DNA from: Carnobacterium_B sp045617425
Lineage (GTDB): Bacteria > Bacillota > Bacilli > Lactobacillales > Carnobacteriaceae
DNA length: 64,000 nucleotides
Assembly (NCBI RefSeq): GCF_045617425.1
Contig: NZ_JAZLIO010000001.1
Span: 61,525-125,524 of the forward strand
Direction: 5' to 3'
Shown here: piece after piece, positions 41,542-50,961 of the stretch
Numbering within the stretch: the first letter of the stretch is position 1
Layout of the letters: every line of letters starts with the position of its first letter
Program-made: the position numbers and the translations under genes
The notes under the pieces: generated by a model
What the model was told of the DNA's origin: nothing
Databases searched by the model: none
What the model saw: the letters and a program-made list of their open reading frames with translations, nothing else

Positions 41542-42834
41542 TTAAGAAAGTTTAGAAAAAGCTTTATCGATCGCTTTTTTTGTTTCATCAATGTCTTCTT
41601 GCGTATGCATAATAGTCAAAAACCAAGCTTCATATTTGCTTGGGGCAAGATTGATGCCTTCATCCAACATATTTTTAAAAAACTTTCCAAATCGAATAGA
41701 ATCCGTATTTTTTGCATCAGCATAATCTTCAATGGGATGATCCGAGAAGTAGACGGTCAGTGACCCACCAATTTGGTTCACAACTGTTGGGATATTATAT
41801 TTCTTACCAGCTGCAAGAAGAGCATCTTTTAATTGAATAGCAAAGTCAGCCATTCTTTCATAGATTCCAGGTTCCTGTAAAACTTCTAAACAAGCAATTC
41901 CAGCTTGCATAGAAAGTGGGTTTCCAGACATTGTACCAGCTTGATAGGCAGGTCCAAGTGGTGCTACAGTATCCATGATGCGTGTTGGACCACCATATGC
42001 ACCAATCGGTAATCCTCCACCAATAGATTTCCCAAATGCTGTTAAATCAGGAATAACACCTAACATATCTTGAGCAGCACCGTAATGGAAGCGGAAGTTG
42101 GTGATTACTTCATCATAGATCACTAAGGCTCCATACTCATGAGTGATTTCATTGACAGCTTCTAAAAATCCAGGTTTAGGAGCTACCATACCAAAGTTTC
42201 CGACGATTGGTTCCACTAAAACAGCTGCAACTTTTTCTCCAAATTTTTCCATAATTGTTTTGTAAGAGTCAATATCATTGTATGGTACAGTGATTACTTC
42301 TTTTGAGGTACCTACTGTTACTCCACCAGAATCTGTCGTGCCTAGTGTAGAAGGACCACTTCCGGCTTCAACGAGAACGAGATCAAAATGACCATGATAC
42401 TGACCGGTAAATTTAACAATTAATTCACGATTTGTGTATGCACGAGCAACACGAACGGTTGTCATAACAGCTTCAGTACCAGAATTTGTAAAACGTACTT
42501 TATCCATTGAAGGAATCGCAGTGGTTAACATCTTTGCAAAAGTCACTTCATGTTCAGAAGGAGTACCAAATAACACACCTGTATCTGCAGCTCTTTTTAT
42601 TGCTTTTGTAATATGAGGATGATTGAATCCAGTTATAATGGGTCCAAAAGCTGCTAAATAGTCGATATAGCGATTGCCATCAACATCATATAAATAGGCT
42701 CCATCCCCACGGGCCATGGTAACCGGATTGCCTCCGCCAACCCCTTTAAATGAGCGGCTCGGACTATTCACTCCTCCAACAATAACTTGGTTCGCTTCGT
42801 GAGCTAACTGATCGCTTTGAGTATGATTTAACAT
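41542..42834 (-). CDS. hemL: Glutamate-1-semialdehyde 2,1-aminomutase
   Basis: A 430-aa class III PLP aminotransferase converting glutamate 1-semialdehyde to 5-aminolevulinate. Start region NQVIVGGVNSPSRSFKGVGGGNPVTMARGDGAYLYDVDGNRYIDY, PLP-binding DEVITNFR and Schiff-base Lys in TAFGKSIGGGLPIGAYGG are all diagnostic. No other tetrapyrrole gene is in the window, so it is an isolated copy here, as in many lactic bacteria that do not make haem. Its true role may be different. Divergent from perR, sharing a 234-base intergenic region. Minus-strand AAGGAGG 10 nt before ATG. Confidence 0.9.
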   Translation of the reverse strand: MLNHTQSDQLAHEANQVIVGGVNSPSRSFKGVGGGNPVTMARGDGAYLYDVDGNRYIDYLAAFGPIITGFNHPHITKAIKRAADTGVLFGTPSEHEVTFAKMLTTAIPSMDKVRFTNSGTEAVMTTVRVARAYTNRELIVKFTGQYHGHFDLVLVEAGSGPSTLGTTDSGGVTVGTSKEVITVPYNDIDSYKTIMEKFGEKVAAVLVEPIVGNFGMVAPKPGFLEAVNEITHEYGALVIYDEVITNFRFHYGAAQDMLGVIPDLTAFGKSIGGGLPIGAYGGPTRIMDTVAPLGPAYQAGTMSGNPLSMQAGIACLEVLQEPGIYERMADFAIQLKDALLAAGKKYNIPTVVNQIGGSLTVYFSDHPIEDYADAKNTDSIRFGKFFKNMLDEGINLAPSKYEAWFLTIMHTQEDIDETKKAIDKAFSKLS

Positions 42835-42999
42835 AAAATAATTGCCTCCTTAAAAGTAAAATCATTTCTATTGTAATGCTCCTACCAAAGAAGTGCAATA
42901 TTTCCCTAGACAAAGAATAAAAGGATTTATTTGCAAAGTTAAGGTAGAAAAGTTATCATTAATTTATAGAGTATTTATTATAAGTTGATAATTACTATT

Positions 43000-43014
43000 A
43001 AGTAATCATTATGA
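43000..43014. promoter_or_regulatory. Putative Per box before perR
   Basis: AAGTAATCATTATGA; its complement matches 11 of 15 positions of the PerR consensus TTATAATNATTATAA. It lies 55 nt before the perR start, in the hemL-perR divergent region, so it could autoregulate perR and touch hemL. Confidence 0.4.
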
Positions 43015-43068
43015 AAAATATAAATATTGGAAAAATTTTTATTTATTAAATTTGAAGGGAGGAGAAGT

Positions 43069-43521
43069 ATGACATCGAATCATTTAGTAGCTCATTCGAT
43101 TGAGAAATTAAAACGTGCGCACATACGTATTACACCACAGCGTTATGGTATTTTAGAATATCTAATCGAGAATGACAATCATCCGACAGCGGATGAGATT
43201 TATCAAGCATTGGCGGCTAGATTTCCTAATATGAGTGTGGCAACTGTTTATAATAATTTACGATTATTTACTAAAGTAGGTTTTGTGGATGAAATGAACT
43301 ATGGAGACGCTTCAAGTCGATTTGATTTTACTTCCGCACAGCATTATCATGCTATTTGTGAAGATTGTGGAAGAATTGAAGACCTTTATTATCCAGGTCT
43401 AGAGGATATTGGCGAAGTAACGACTACTCTGACCGGTTTTAAGGTTAAGCGACATCGATTAGAAATTTACGGTATCTGTCCTGAATGTCAATTGAAATTA
43501 GAGGGAAATGAAAAGCCATAA
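43069..43521 (+). CDS. perR: Peroxide-sensing Fur-family repressor PerR
   Basis: A 150-aa Fur-family metalloregulator. Winged helix IRITPQRYGILEYLIENDNHPTADEIYQALAARFPNMSVATVYNNLRLF, regulatory metal site residues in SSRFDFTSAQHYHAICEDC (Asp as in PerR where Fur has Asn) and DLYYPGL. Structural Zn site is CEDC plus CPEC. Those features identify PerR instead of Fur or Zur. A TTG at 43027 opens the frame earlier, but ATG at 43069 follows AGGGAGG with 6-nt spacing. Followed by a terminator. Confidence 0.92.
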   Translation: MTSNHLVAHSIEKLKRAHIRITPQRYGILEYLIENDNHPTADEIYQALAARFPNMSVATVYNNLRLFTKVGFVDEMNYGDASSRFDFTSAQHYHAICEDCGRIEDLYYPGLEDIGEVTTTLTGFKVKRHRLEIYGICPECQLKLEGNEKP

Positions 43522-43548
43522 ATCATTGTAAAGTGAAATAGGATAAAT

Positions 43549-43573
43549 AAAAAGCGCCTTTTGGTGTTTTTTT
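43549..43573 (+). terminator. Rho-independent terminator after perR
   Basis: Stem AAAAAGCGCC with GGTGTTTTTT (two G-T pairs), four-T loop and a long T tract. Confidence 0.8.
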
Positions 43574-43607
43574 ATTTTGCACAAGATTAAAGATTATTAA
43601 GGGAGCA

Positions 43608-43636
43608 TTGACACAAAAATAAATTCTCTATACTAT
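43608..43636 (+). promoter_or_regulatory. Promoter of the LacI regulator gene
   Basis: TTGACA (43608-43613). TATACT follows at a short 15-nt spacing, and TACTAT (43631-43636) at 17 nt. Either pair is possible. Confidence 0.6.
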
Positions 43637-43705
43637 TAGCTTTATAATGGAAGATACAGATAGAATATATAAATAAGTATGAGATTAGATCAGAAGGGAG
43701 ACGGC

Positions 43706-44674
43706 ATGACTACACTTAATGATGTTGCGAAAAAGGCAAATGTATCAAAAATGACAGTATCCAGAGTGATCAACCATCCCGAACAAGTGACTGACGAATT
43801 AAAAGAACTTGTTTTTGAAGCAATGGAAGAACTTAATTACCGTCCCAATGTTGCAGCAAAAGCATTGGTCAATAACCGTACACAAATTATAAAATTATTT
43901 ATCCTTGAAGAAATGGACACAACGGAACCTTATTATATGAATTTATTAACCGGTATTGCGCGAGAATTAGACAATCGTCATTATTCTTTACAGTTGGTTA
44001 CTAAAAATAATTTTGATATAGGTGCATGTGATGGATACATTATTTGCGGCATGCGTGAAAGTGATTATAATTGGATAAGTGGTGCTACAAAACCCGTTGT
44101 TTTATTTGGTGAAAATCGACATGGCTATGATTTTGTTGATTCAAACAATAAAGAAGGGATTGCTAAAGCAACACAATACGGTATTGATTTAGGGTATGAG
44201 AACATTATCTTTATTGGTATTGATGTAAAAGAACCCTTTGAATATTCACGTGAGAGTGGATACATAGTTACGCTTCAAAAAAATAAACGCCTACCAGAAA
44301 TTCATCGTTTTGAAAATCGCTCGCGTTATGCTGCAGAGTTTATTAGAGAAAACTGGAATAAATTCAAACCCAATACGCTCTTTATTTGCAGCTCAGATCG
44401 CTTAGCAATTGGAATTCAAAGAGGAATTATCAATATGGGTGGAAGAATACCTACTGATTTTGGCATTATTGGACATGATGGTGTTTTTTTAGATCAGATT
44501 GCTTTTCCACAACTGACTACAGTCAAACAACCTGTTATTCAAATGGGTGAAGCTTGCGCTAAAATGGTGTTAAATAAAATTGAACAAAAAAATGCACCTC
44601 AAGGAGAACTTTTTTTTACTCCGGAATTAATTATTAGAGGAACAACTACACAACAACCCTTTTCAAACTGTTGA
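43706..44674 (+). CDS. LacI-family transcriptional regulator, MalR candidate
   Basis: A 322-aa repressor with LacI helix-turn-helix TTLNDVAKKANVSKMTVSRVINHPEQVTDELKELV and hinge NYRPNVAAKALVNNRT, followed by a periplasmic-binding-like sensor domain (CSSDRLAIGIQRGI, IIGHDG, LTTVKQP). Similar regulators in Lactobacillales control maltose/maltodextrin genes, and the mal cluster starts 2.7 kb downstream with LacI-type operators, so MalR is plausible but inferred. ATG at 43706, 5 nt after AGGGAG, replaces the upstream ATG at 43679, which lacks a ribosome binding site. Probably co-transcribed with the lipid kinase gene 27 nt downstream. Confidence 0.85.
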   Translation: MTTLNDVAKKANVSKMTVSRVINHPEQVTDELKELVFEAMEELNYRPNVAAKALVNNRTQIIKLFILEEMDTTEPYYMNLLTGIARELDNRHYSLQLVTKNNFDIGACDGYIICGMRESDYNWISGATKPVVLFGENRHGYDFVDSNNKEGIAKATQYGIDLGYENIIFIGIDVKEPFEYSRESGYIVTLQKNKRLPEIHRFENRSRYAAEFIRENWNKFKPNTLFICSSDRLAIGIQRGIINMGGRIPTDFGIIGHDGVFLDQIAFPQLTTVKQPVIQMGEACAKMVLNKIEQKNAPQGELFFTPELIIRGTTTQQPFSNC

Positions 44675-44701
44675 AAATTTATTTTAGAAAGAAGAGTGAC
44701 T

Positions 44702-45595
44702 ATGACTAAAGCTATGATTATCGTAAATCCTTCTTCAGGTGGAGAAAAAGCAGAAAAATATATGGAAAGATTAAAAAAGCAAATTGAATCTGATTTTACC
44801 GAACTTATCATTAAGAAAACCGAAAAAGCGGGAGATGCAACAACCTTTTGTGAAGATGCAGCCTTAGAAAAGTATGAAGCTGTTTTTGTATTGGGCGGTG
44901 ATGGAACTGTTAGTGAAGCCGTTAATGGATTGATGTTGCATCGAGCTCAAACAATATTAGGAATTATACCGCTTGGAACAGTTAATAATGTTGCTAGAGC
45001 TTTGGGAATTTCAACGAATCCTGATATAGCTATTGACTCATTTAAACAACGTTCGTTTAAACAAATTGATGTAGGAAAATTAAACAATCGGTATTTTATT
45101 AGTTCAACTTCCGTAGGTCCAATACCGGAATCTATTCAAGAAGTAGATGTAGAGATGAAAACCAAATTTGGAGTGTTTGCTTACTTGATTGAAGGAATTA
45201 AAGCTTTAAAAGATGACGAAACATACACAGTTGAATTAGAGCTTGATGGGGAGAAGTGGATAGCCAATTACAGCATGGTCTTGATTGCCATGAGTAATTT
45301 TGTTAGTGGAGTGGGTACAGTTGTTCCAGATGCTGAAATCGATGACGGATTTATCCATTTAGTGACATTAAAAGAAACCACAGCTAAAGAGAAATTGAGC
45401 TTATTACCAGAACTGTTTCAAGGTAAGGGATATAGTAGAGAACAATTGGAACACCGTGCGTTCAAAAAAGCAAAGATTCGATTACTAGAGGATAGAGAAA
45501 CGTATTGCACCGTTGATGGCGACAAAGGTCAGCCGTTTCCTATTGAACTAGAAGTATTACCAAGGTCACTAGCAGTTTTTGTTCCAAAAAACTAA
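44702..45595 (+). CDS. Diacylglycerol/lipid kinase family protein (DagK/YegS-like)
   Basis: A 297-aa soluble lipid kinase: KAMIIVNPSSGGEKAEKYM at the N-terminus, nucleotide-binding GGDGTVSEAVNGL, and IIPLGTVNNVARALGI. The C-terminal domain has AEIDDGFIHLV and YCTVDGDKGQPFPIE. In Gram-positives, DgkB recycles diacylglycerol from lipoteichoic acid synthesis; this could be that enzyme or another paralogue. GTG at 44696 is possible; ATG at 44702 gives the standard start. Confidence 0.85.
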   Translation: MTKAMIIVNPSSGGEKAEKYMERLKKQIESDFTELIIKKTEKAGDATTFCEDAALEKYEAVFVLGGDGTVSEAVNGLMLHRAQTILGIIPLGTVNNVARALGISTNPDIAIDSFKQRSFKQIDVGKLNNRYFISSTSVGPIPESIQEVDVEMKTKFGVFAYLIEGIKALKDDETYTVELELDGEKWIANYSMVLIAMSNFVSGVGTVVPDAEIDDGFIHLVTLKETTAKEKLSLLPELFQGKGYSREQLEHRAFKKAKIRLLEDRETYCTVDGDKGQPFPIELEVLPRSLAVFVPKN

Positions 45596-45684
45596 TTAAT
45601 ATAAAGCTTGTCTCAAATTTATGTAATATTTCTCTAAAAGCACTAACATTTAGGTTAAGCTAATTGATGGATCTATAATAGGTC

Positions 45685-45737
45685 AAAAAGCAAAAAATAG
45701 GAGGGGATAAAAGTCCCCGCCTATTTTTTGCTTTTTT
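45685..45737. terminator. Bidirectional terminator between the lipid kinase gene and dsdA
   Basis: Very long stem AAAAAGCAAAAAATAGG-GGGGA with TCCCC-CCTATTTTTTGCTTTTT, loop TAAAAG. Flanking A and T tracts allow function on both strands. Confidence 0.95.
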
Positions 45738-45740
45738 CAT

Positions 45741-47117
45741 TTAGTTTTTTTCTGTCAGTGGAGATAGTAAACCAGACTCGTAAAATTGATCCATGTCTTC
45801 TTTAGGAACCATGCTCCCACCAGTTGCCCATGCAATATGCGTAGCTCGTTCCATTTTATCCACCAAATGATGTTTTTCTAAATAACTTTTGCCTTCATTT
45901 GTTTGACATAGTCTGAGTGCGCCAGGAACACCTGCTAAAGCAGCCGGTTCTAAATAAATTTTTTCTTTATCAATGAGAGCACTTAACAATCGGTTTGTTT
46001 CAAAATCATCAATAGTATAAGAACCGCTAAAAAAGTAGTTCATCATGCTAGAAACTAGTTTTGATGTACGAGGTACAGCAAGACCATCGGCTACTGTCAA
46101 GCCATCTAAGCCAAAATCTTTAACGGATACTTCATCAAATTTTTGAGTCATTAATCCTATTGTCATGGAAGGAACATGCGTAGGTTCTGCAAAAAAACAA
46201 TGAACATTATCTCCATAAATTTGCTTCAAGCCGAATGTAATTCCTCCTGGTGAACCACCAATGCCGCATGGCAAATAAACAAATAGAGGGTGATTTTCGT
46301 CTACAAGAATGTTTTCTTGAGTCAATTGTTTTTGTAACCGATTTGCAGCAACTGTATATCCTAAAAACAACTCAATTGAATGTTCATCATCGACGTAATA
46401 ACTCATAGGGTCTAAGTTAGATTGCTGACGTCCTTTTTCTACGGCATTTGTAAAGTCAGACTCATGTTCAATAACCGTAACTCCACGAAAACGCAATAAA
46501 TCTTTTTTCCATTGCTTTGCTTCCACGGACATATGTACCGTGACGTCAAATCCTAACTTAGCACCGACAGTTCCTACGCTGATTCCCAGATTACCAGTAG
46601 TACCTACCGCGATTTTGTAGTCTGAAAAGAACTCTTTAAACGATTCACTTGCAAATACGGCATAATCATCTGTGTAACTGGTAATCAGACCATGTTCTAA
46701 CGCTAGATTTTCTGCATGCTTCAAGACTTCATAAATAGCACCTCTTGCTTTTATTGTTCCAGCAATTGGTAGGGTATCGTCACGTTTTAATAAAAAAGTT
46801 CCTGGGATAGATGAATGATAAACTGTTTCAAGATATTCTTTCATAGAAGGAATCGAGGATAAAGGAGATTCAATGATTCCATTGGATACTTCGGTTTCTG
46901 GAAAATCAATTCTTAAGTAGGCCGCAAAACGGTTTAAGCGTTCTTCAGCATCATTCACATCATCTTTTGTATAGGAAACTAAGGACGAAGCTTCTGCAAA
47001 TGGAATTTTAGCTTCGTTGATCCAAAAGATTTCTTTTAAAGAAAGAAGATTTTCTAATTGGGGGACTTCTTTTTCCCATGAATCTACAGTTTTACCCGCA
47101 ACACTAATACTTGTCAT
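45741..47117 (-). CDS. dsdA: D-serine ammonia-lyase (D-serine dehydratase)
   Basis: A 458-aa PLP enzyme converting D-serine to pyruvate and ammonia. PLP lysine in LPIAGTIKARGAIYEV, phosphate-binding glycine loop in VGTTGNLGISVG, and C-terminal IAWATGGSMVPKEDMDQFYESG, all characteristic of DsdA. It can detoxify D-serine. Two ATGs on the minus strand (47120 and 47117); AGAGG is 7 nt before the second, so 47117 is preferred. No DsdX permease or DsdC regulator nearby. Confidence 0.93.
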   Translation of the reverse strand: MTSISVAGKTVDSWEKEVPQLENLLSLKEIFWINEAKIPFAEASSLVSYTKDDVNDAEERLNRFAAYLRIDFPETEVSNGIIESPLSSIPSMKEYLETVYHSSIPGTFLLKRDDTLPIAGTIKARGAIYEVLKHAENLALEHGLITSYTDDYAVFASESFKEFFSDYKIAVGTTGNLGISVGTVGAKLGFDVTVHMSVEAKQWKKDLLRFRGVTVIEHESDFTNAVEKGRQQSNLDPMSYYVDDEHSIELFLGYTVAANRLQKQLTQENILVDENHPLFVYLPCGIGGSPGGITFGLKQIYGDNVHCFFAEPTHVPSMTIGLMTQKFDEVSVKDFGLDGLTVADGLAVPRTSKLVSSMMNYFFSGSYTIDDFETNRLLSALIDKEKIYLEPAALAGVPGALRLCQTNEGKSYLEKHHLVDKMERATHIAWATGGSMVPKEDMDQFYESGLLSPLTEKN

Positions 47118-47334
47118 CATTCTACCTCTTTCTACTAGGCAATCACGCCTGTTGCAATTACTGAAAGAGTAACACTTTTAACATTTGAAATCTAGAAAGT
47201 TCCTGATTTTTTAGAGAATTATTAGAAATCCTCAGCATATGATTTTACTTTTAAATGTTAAGTTAAAGCAAAAAAAAATTAACGTCATTGGGTGCTACTA
47301 GAATATTCTGCAATCACTATAGTGGCAATCATTT

Positions 47335-47363
47335 TTGTGAATGAATACAATAACTACTATAAG
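47335..47363 (+). promoter_or_regulatory. Promoter of the first alpha-glucosidase gene
   Basis: TTGTGA, 17-nt spacer, TATAAG. A CACTATAGTG palindrome (47315-47324) lies just upstream and may be an operator; no clear cre site is present. Confidence 0.55.
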
Positions 47364-47394
47364 CAATTATTAAATGATAAAGGGGTGTAAGAGG

Positions 47395-49113
47395 ATGAAA
47401 GAAAATTATTGGTGGAAAGAAGCAATTATTTATCAAGTATATCCAAGAAGTTTTCAAGACACTAATGATGATGGTATAGGAGATCTAAAAGGAATCATTA
47501 ATCATTTAGATTATATCCAAGAGTTAGGTGCTACAGCTATATGGCTTAATCCCATTTTCACTTCACCGCAAATCGATAATGGATATGATGTCTCTGACTA
47601 CTACACAATAGATCCAATTTTTGGGACAATCGAGGATGCAGTGGAACTGATTCAAGAAGCACACAAACGTAAGTTGAAAATTATTTTTGATTTGGTTGTC
47701 AATCATACTTCTGACCAACATATTTGGTTTCAAGAAGCCTTAAAAGGACCAGAAAACCCGTATCGTGATTTTTACATTTGGGAAGATGCGCAAAATGGGG
47801 GTCATTTGCCAAATAATTGGGTCTCTGTCTTTGGCGGTTCAGTATGGGAAAAGGAACCGGTTGGAGACCAGTATTATTTTCACCTATTTAAAAAAGAAAT
47901 GCCAGATTTAAATTGGGATAATCCAGAAGTGGAGAAAGCAATTTTAGATGTAGGGAAATTTTGGTTGGATCATGGAGTGGATGGTTTTCGATTAGATGCA
48001 TTTATTCATATGGATAAAGCCGATGATTTTTTTCAAGTCGAAATGGAAGATGGTCGGGAATTGGTATCTGCTCAAAAAATAAATGCATTTCTGCCCAATA
48101 TTAAAAATTATGTTCAAAAATTATCGATGGATCTACGCAAAGTCAAAGAAGATATTTTCATTTTAGGCGAAGCTGCTTCAGCGAATGTTGATTTAGCATA
48201 TGAGTATACAGATCCTGATAATAATATGTGTGATGCAATAATTTCATTTTTAATCTTTCCTGAAGATGAATCCATGAAAGATCCTCGGTTACCTTTTAAT
48301 ATGCAATCAGGCCGATTGGATAAAAAGGCATTCAAAAGAGTCATGAATGAATGGCAAAATAAAATGGACCCTTATGGCGGCCCAGTTTTGTATTGGAACA
48401 ATCACGATATGGCACGGGCGTTATCTCGCTATGGGAATTTAGAGAAACACAGAGATAATAGCAGTAAAATGTTGGCAACATTAATGTATCTTCAAAAAGG
48501 GATACCGTTTATCTATAACGGGGAAGAAATCGGAATGCGTAATTTACATTATAGCGACCGTGCACAATTTGATACACCAGGTGCTATCTCTTTTTATGAA
48601 AAAGCAAAACAATTGGGTTATTCGGAGGAACACATCTTAAAAGAGCTAAACCATACTGGCCGTGATGTTAGTCGAGGAGCTATGCAATGGGATAACTCTG
48701 GCTATGCTGGATTTTCATCAAATAAACCTTGGAGCGGTGTAAATGTGGAAGAAAAATACAATGTGGCGGAACAAGAAAGCGATCCAAACAGTATCTTAAC
48801 CTACTATAAAAAACTTTTGAAATTGAAAAAAACAGATATTTTTACAAAAGGATCATTTATATTACATGAGACGAAAGATACATTATACATTTATGAACGA
48901 AACTATAACGGGCAACGAGCAATTGTTTGTTGTAATTTAACAGACACACAAGAACATCTACAAGAAGAAGGTATTTCAACACTTGGTTGGAAAGTTGTTT
49001 TACAAAATGAAGGCAATTCTATCGATCAAGATGCCATCACTTTTGCACCATATGGGACCGTCGTTTTTATGTATGAAGGTTTGTTGACTGACAAAACAGC
49101 AGAAAAAGAATAA
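47395..49113 (+). CDS. Alpha-glucosidase, GH13_31 (maltase-like), copy 1
   Basis: A 572-aa cytosolic glucosidase releasing glucose from the non-reducing end of malto-oligosaccharides. GH13 regions: I DLVVNHTSDQH, II GFRLDAFIH with nucleophile Asp, III LGEAASA with acid/base Glu, IV WNNHDMARAL. The residue after the nucleophile is Ala, and Ala or Thr there is associated with alpha-1,4 preference while Val goes with alpha-1,6. ATG at 47395 (AAAGGGGTG upstream) gives MKENYWWKEAIIYQVYP, the normal family start; an ATG at 47374 has no ribosome binding site. A close paralogue follows at 49232. Confidence 0.92.
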   Translation: MKENYWWKEAIIYQVYPRSFQDTNDDGIGDLKGIINHLDYIQELGATAIWLNPIFTSPQIDNGYDVSDYYTIDPIFGTIEDAVELIQEAHKRKLKIIFDLVVNHTSDQHIWFQEALKGPENPYRDFYIWEDAQNGGHLPNNWVSVFGGSVWEKEPVGDQYYFHLFKKEMPDLNWDNPEVEKAILDVGKFWLDHGVDGFRLDAFIHMDKADDFFQVEMEDGRELVSAQKINAFLPNIKNYVQKLSMDLRKVKEDIFILGEAASANVDLAYEYTDPDNNMCDAIISFLIFPEDESMKDPRLPFNMQSGRLDKKAFKRVMNEWQNKMDPYGGPVLYWNNHDMARALSRYGNLEKHRDNSSKMLATLMYLQKGIPFIYNGEEIGMRNLHYSDRAQFDTPGAISFYEKAKQLGYSEEHILKELNHTGRDVSRGAMQWDNSGYAGFSSNKPWSGVNVEEKYNVAEQESDPNSILTYYKKLLKLKKTDIFTKGSFILHETKDTLYIYERNYNGQRAIVCCNLTDTQEHLQEEGISTLGWKVVLQNEGNSIDQDAITFAPYGTVVFMYEGLLTDKTAEKE

Positions 49114-49129
49114 ATTCAAGTTAAAGAAG

Positions 49130-49145
49130 TTGTTACCGGTAACAA
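49130..49145. promoter_or_regulatory. LacI-family operator (palindrome) before glucosidase copy 2
   Basis: TTGTTACCGGTAACAA is a perfect 16-bp palindrome, 100 nt before the next start. The same TGTTACCGGTAACA core precedes malE2 (54226). Probable MalR or CcpA site. Confidence 0.7.
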
Positions 49146-49231
49146 GTTATTTTTGATTGTAAGTGTTTTCTGAATTCTGTAAGCTATAGTTGAAAAAGAA
49201 ATTTAGCAAAGTCAAAGGTGGTATGTGCTCC

Positions 49232-50917
49232 ATGCAACATAAATGGTGGGAAAATACAGTTGTGTACCAAATTTACCCTAAAAGTTTTCAAGATACAAAT
49301 AATGATGGAATCGGAGATTTAAAAGGAATCATTCAACGATTAAATTATATCCAGTCATTAGGAGTAAATATGATTTGGTTGAATCCCGTTTTTGTTTCTC
49401 CACAAGTTGATAATGGATACGATGTTGCAAATTATTACGCTATTGATGATCATTTTGGTAGCATGACGGATATGGATAAATTGATTGATGAAGCACATAA
49501 ACGCGGTATAAAGGTTATGCTTGATTTTGTATTAAATCATACATCGGATCAACACCCTTGGTTTCAAGAAGCTTTAAAAGGATCAGAAAATATATACCGA
49601 GATTATTACATTTGGCAAGATCCGATAGATCAAAGATTTGTACCAAATAACTGGGGTTCATTTTTTGGCGGTTCTGTTTGGGAAAAAGAACCTAACGGAA
49701 ACTCTTTTTACTTTCATTTATTTGCAAAGGAGATGCCCGATTTAAATTGGGAAAACCCTGAAGTACGTTTAGCAATGGCTGATTGTGCTGAATTTTGGTT
49801 AGATAAGGGAATTGATGCCTTAAGATTAGATGCTTTTATTCATGTAGACAAAGAAAATGGATTTCCAGATGTTGATACAGCGAGTAAAGATGAAATTGTA
49901 TTGGCAGAAAATTATTATGCTAATCTGCCAAAAGTAATTGACTACATGAAAGAGTTTAGCCAACGCATTCGTAAAAATTATCCTGATGTTTTTTTAGTCG
50001 GCGAAGCGGCATCAGCAACTCTTGAATTAGCAAAAAAATATACGAATCCAATAAATGAAGTGTGTGATAGTGTGATAACCTTCCGGTATTTTCCAGAAAT
50101 AGACCAGTCAAAAGACGAACGACTTCCTTTAAGTCTGCAACATGGAAAATTGGATCTCAAAAAATTCAAACAAACCATGTCCGAATGGCAAAAAGGATTA
50201 GCTGCAATTGGCGGGCCAATTTTGTATTGGAATAATCATGATATGGCAAGAGCAGTATCTCGATTTGGTGAAGTTGAACAGTATCGTGATAAGAGTAGTA
50301 AAATGTTGTCCACCTTAATGTATCTACAAAAAGGCATTCCATTTTTATTAAACGGCGAAGAAATTGGAATGAAAAATTTAGAAATCGGAAGCATCGAACA
50401 GTTTTCATTACCTGGTGCAGATTTTTTTTATCAACAAGCACTTGAATTAGGGTATACAAAAGAATTTGCGTTAGAACAATTAAATGCACGAAGTAAAGAT
50501 GTCAGCCGTGGAGTAATGCAATGGGACAACTCTAAATATGCTGGCTTTTCAACTCATAGGCCATGGAGTGGAGTGAACCGTGAAGAAAAATACAATGTAA
50601 TGGATCAAGAGTCAAATCCGGACAGCGTATTGCATTACTACAGAGCAGTATTGAAATTGAAACAGAAGACAGTATTTATCGAAGGTGATTTTAGACTGTT
50701 GGAAACCAGTTTGGAAACTTACTGTTATGAACGAATTTGGAAATCCAGTAAGGCAATCGTGTGTTGTAATATGTCAGAGAATAAACAAACGATTACACTT
50801 GAAGATTTAGCAATACATACACACACAGTTGTGTTGACCAATGAAGGCAACATTCTGCAAGAAGCCCAATTGAGTTTGAGTCCATATGGAGCCGTAGTTA
50901 TTTTAATAGACCTATAG
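49232..50917 (+). CDS. Alpha-glucosidase, GH13_31 (maltase-like), copy 2
   Basis: A 561-aa paralogue of the preceding enzyme with the same catalytic layout: DFVLNHTSDQH, ALRLDAFIH, VGEAASA, WNNHDMARAV. Ala again follows the nucleophile Asp, so alpha-1,4 links are the likely target. Sequence is highly similar in core regions (VSRG(A/V)MQWDNS(G/K)YAGFS is shared) but diverges in the C-terminal domain, so the duplication is not recent. The reading frame is open further upstream, but ATG at 49232 is 10 nt after AAAGGTGG and gives MQHKWWENTVVYQIYP. It has its own LacI-type operator, so it can be regulated separately from copy 1. Confidence 0.9.
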   Translation: MQHKWWENTVVYQIYPKSFQDTNNDGIGDLKGIIQRLNYIQSLGVNMIWLNPVFVSPQVDNGYDVANYYAIDDHFGSMTDMDKLIDEAHKRGIKVMLDFVLNHTSDQHPWFQEALKGSENIYRDYYIWQDPIDQRFVPNNWGSFFGGSVWEKEPNGNSFYFHLFAKEMPDLNWENPEVRLAMADCAEFWLDKGIDALRLDAFIHVDKENGFPDVDTASKDEIVLAENYYANLPKVIDYMKEFSQRIRKNYPDVFLVGEAASATLELAKKYTNPINEVCDSVITFRYFPEIDQSKDERLPLSLQHGKLDLKKFKQTMSEWQKGLAAIGGPILYWNNHDMARAVSRFGEVEQYRDKSSKMLSTLMYLQKGIPFLLNGEEIGMKNLEIGSIEQFSLPGADFFYQQALELGYTKEFALEQLNARSKDVSRGVMQWDNSKYAGFSTHRPWSGVNREEKYNVMDQESNPDSVLHYYRAVLKLKQKTVFIEGDFRLLETSLETYCYERIWKSSKAIVCCNMSENKQTITLEDLAIHTHTVVLTNEGNILQEAQLSLSPYGAVVILIDL

Positions 50918-50961
50918 AAAAAGTATGTATACTAAATAAAAAAAGAATTGAGGAAATAACG

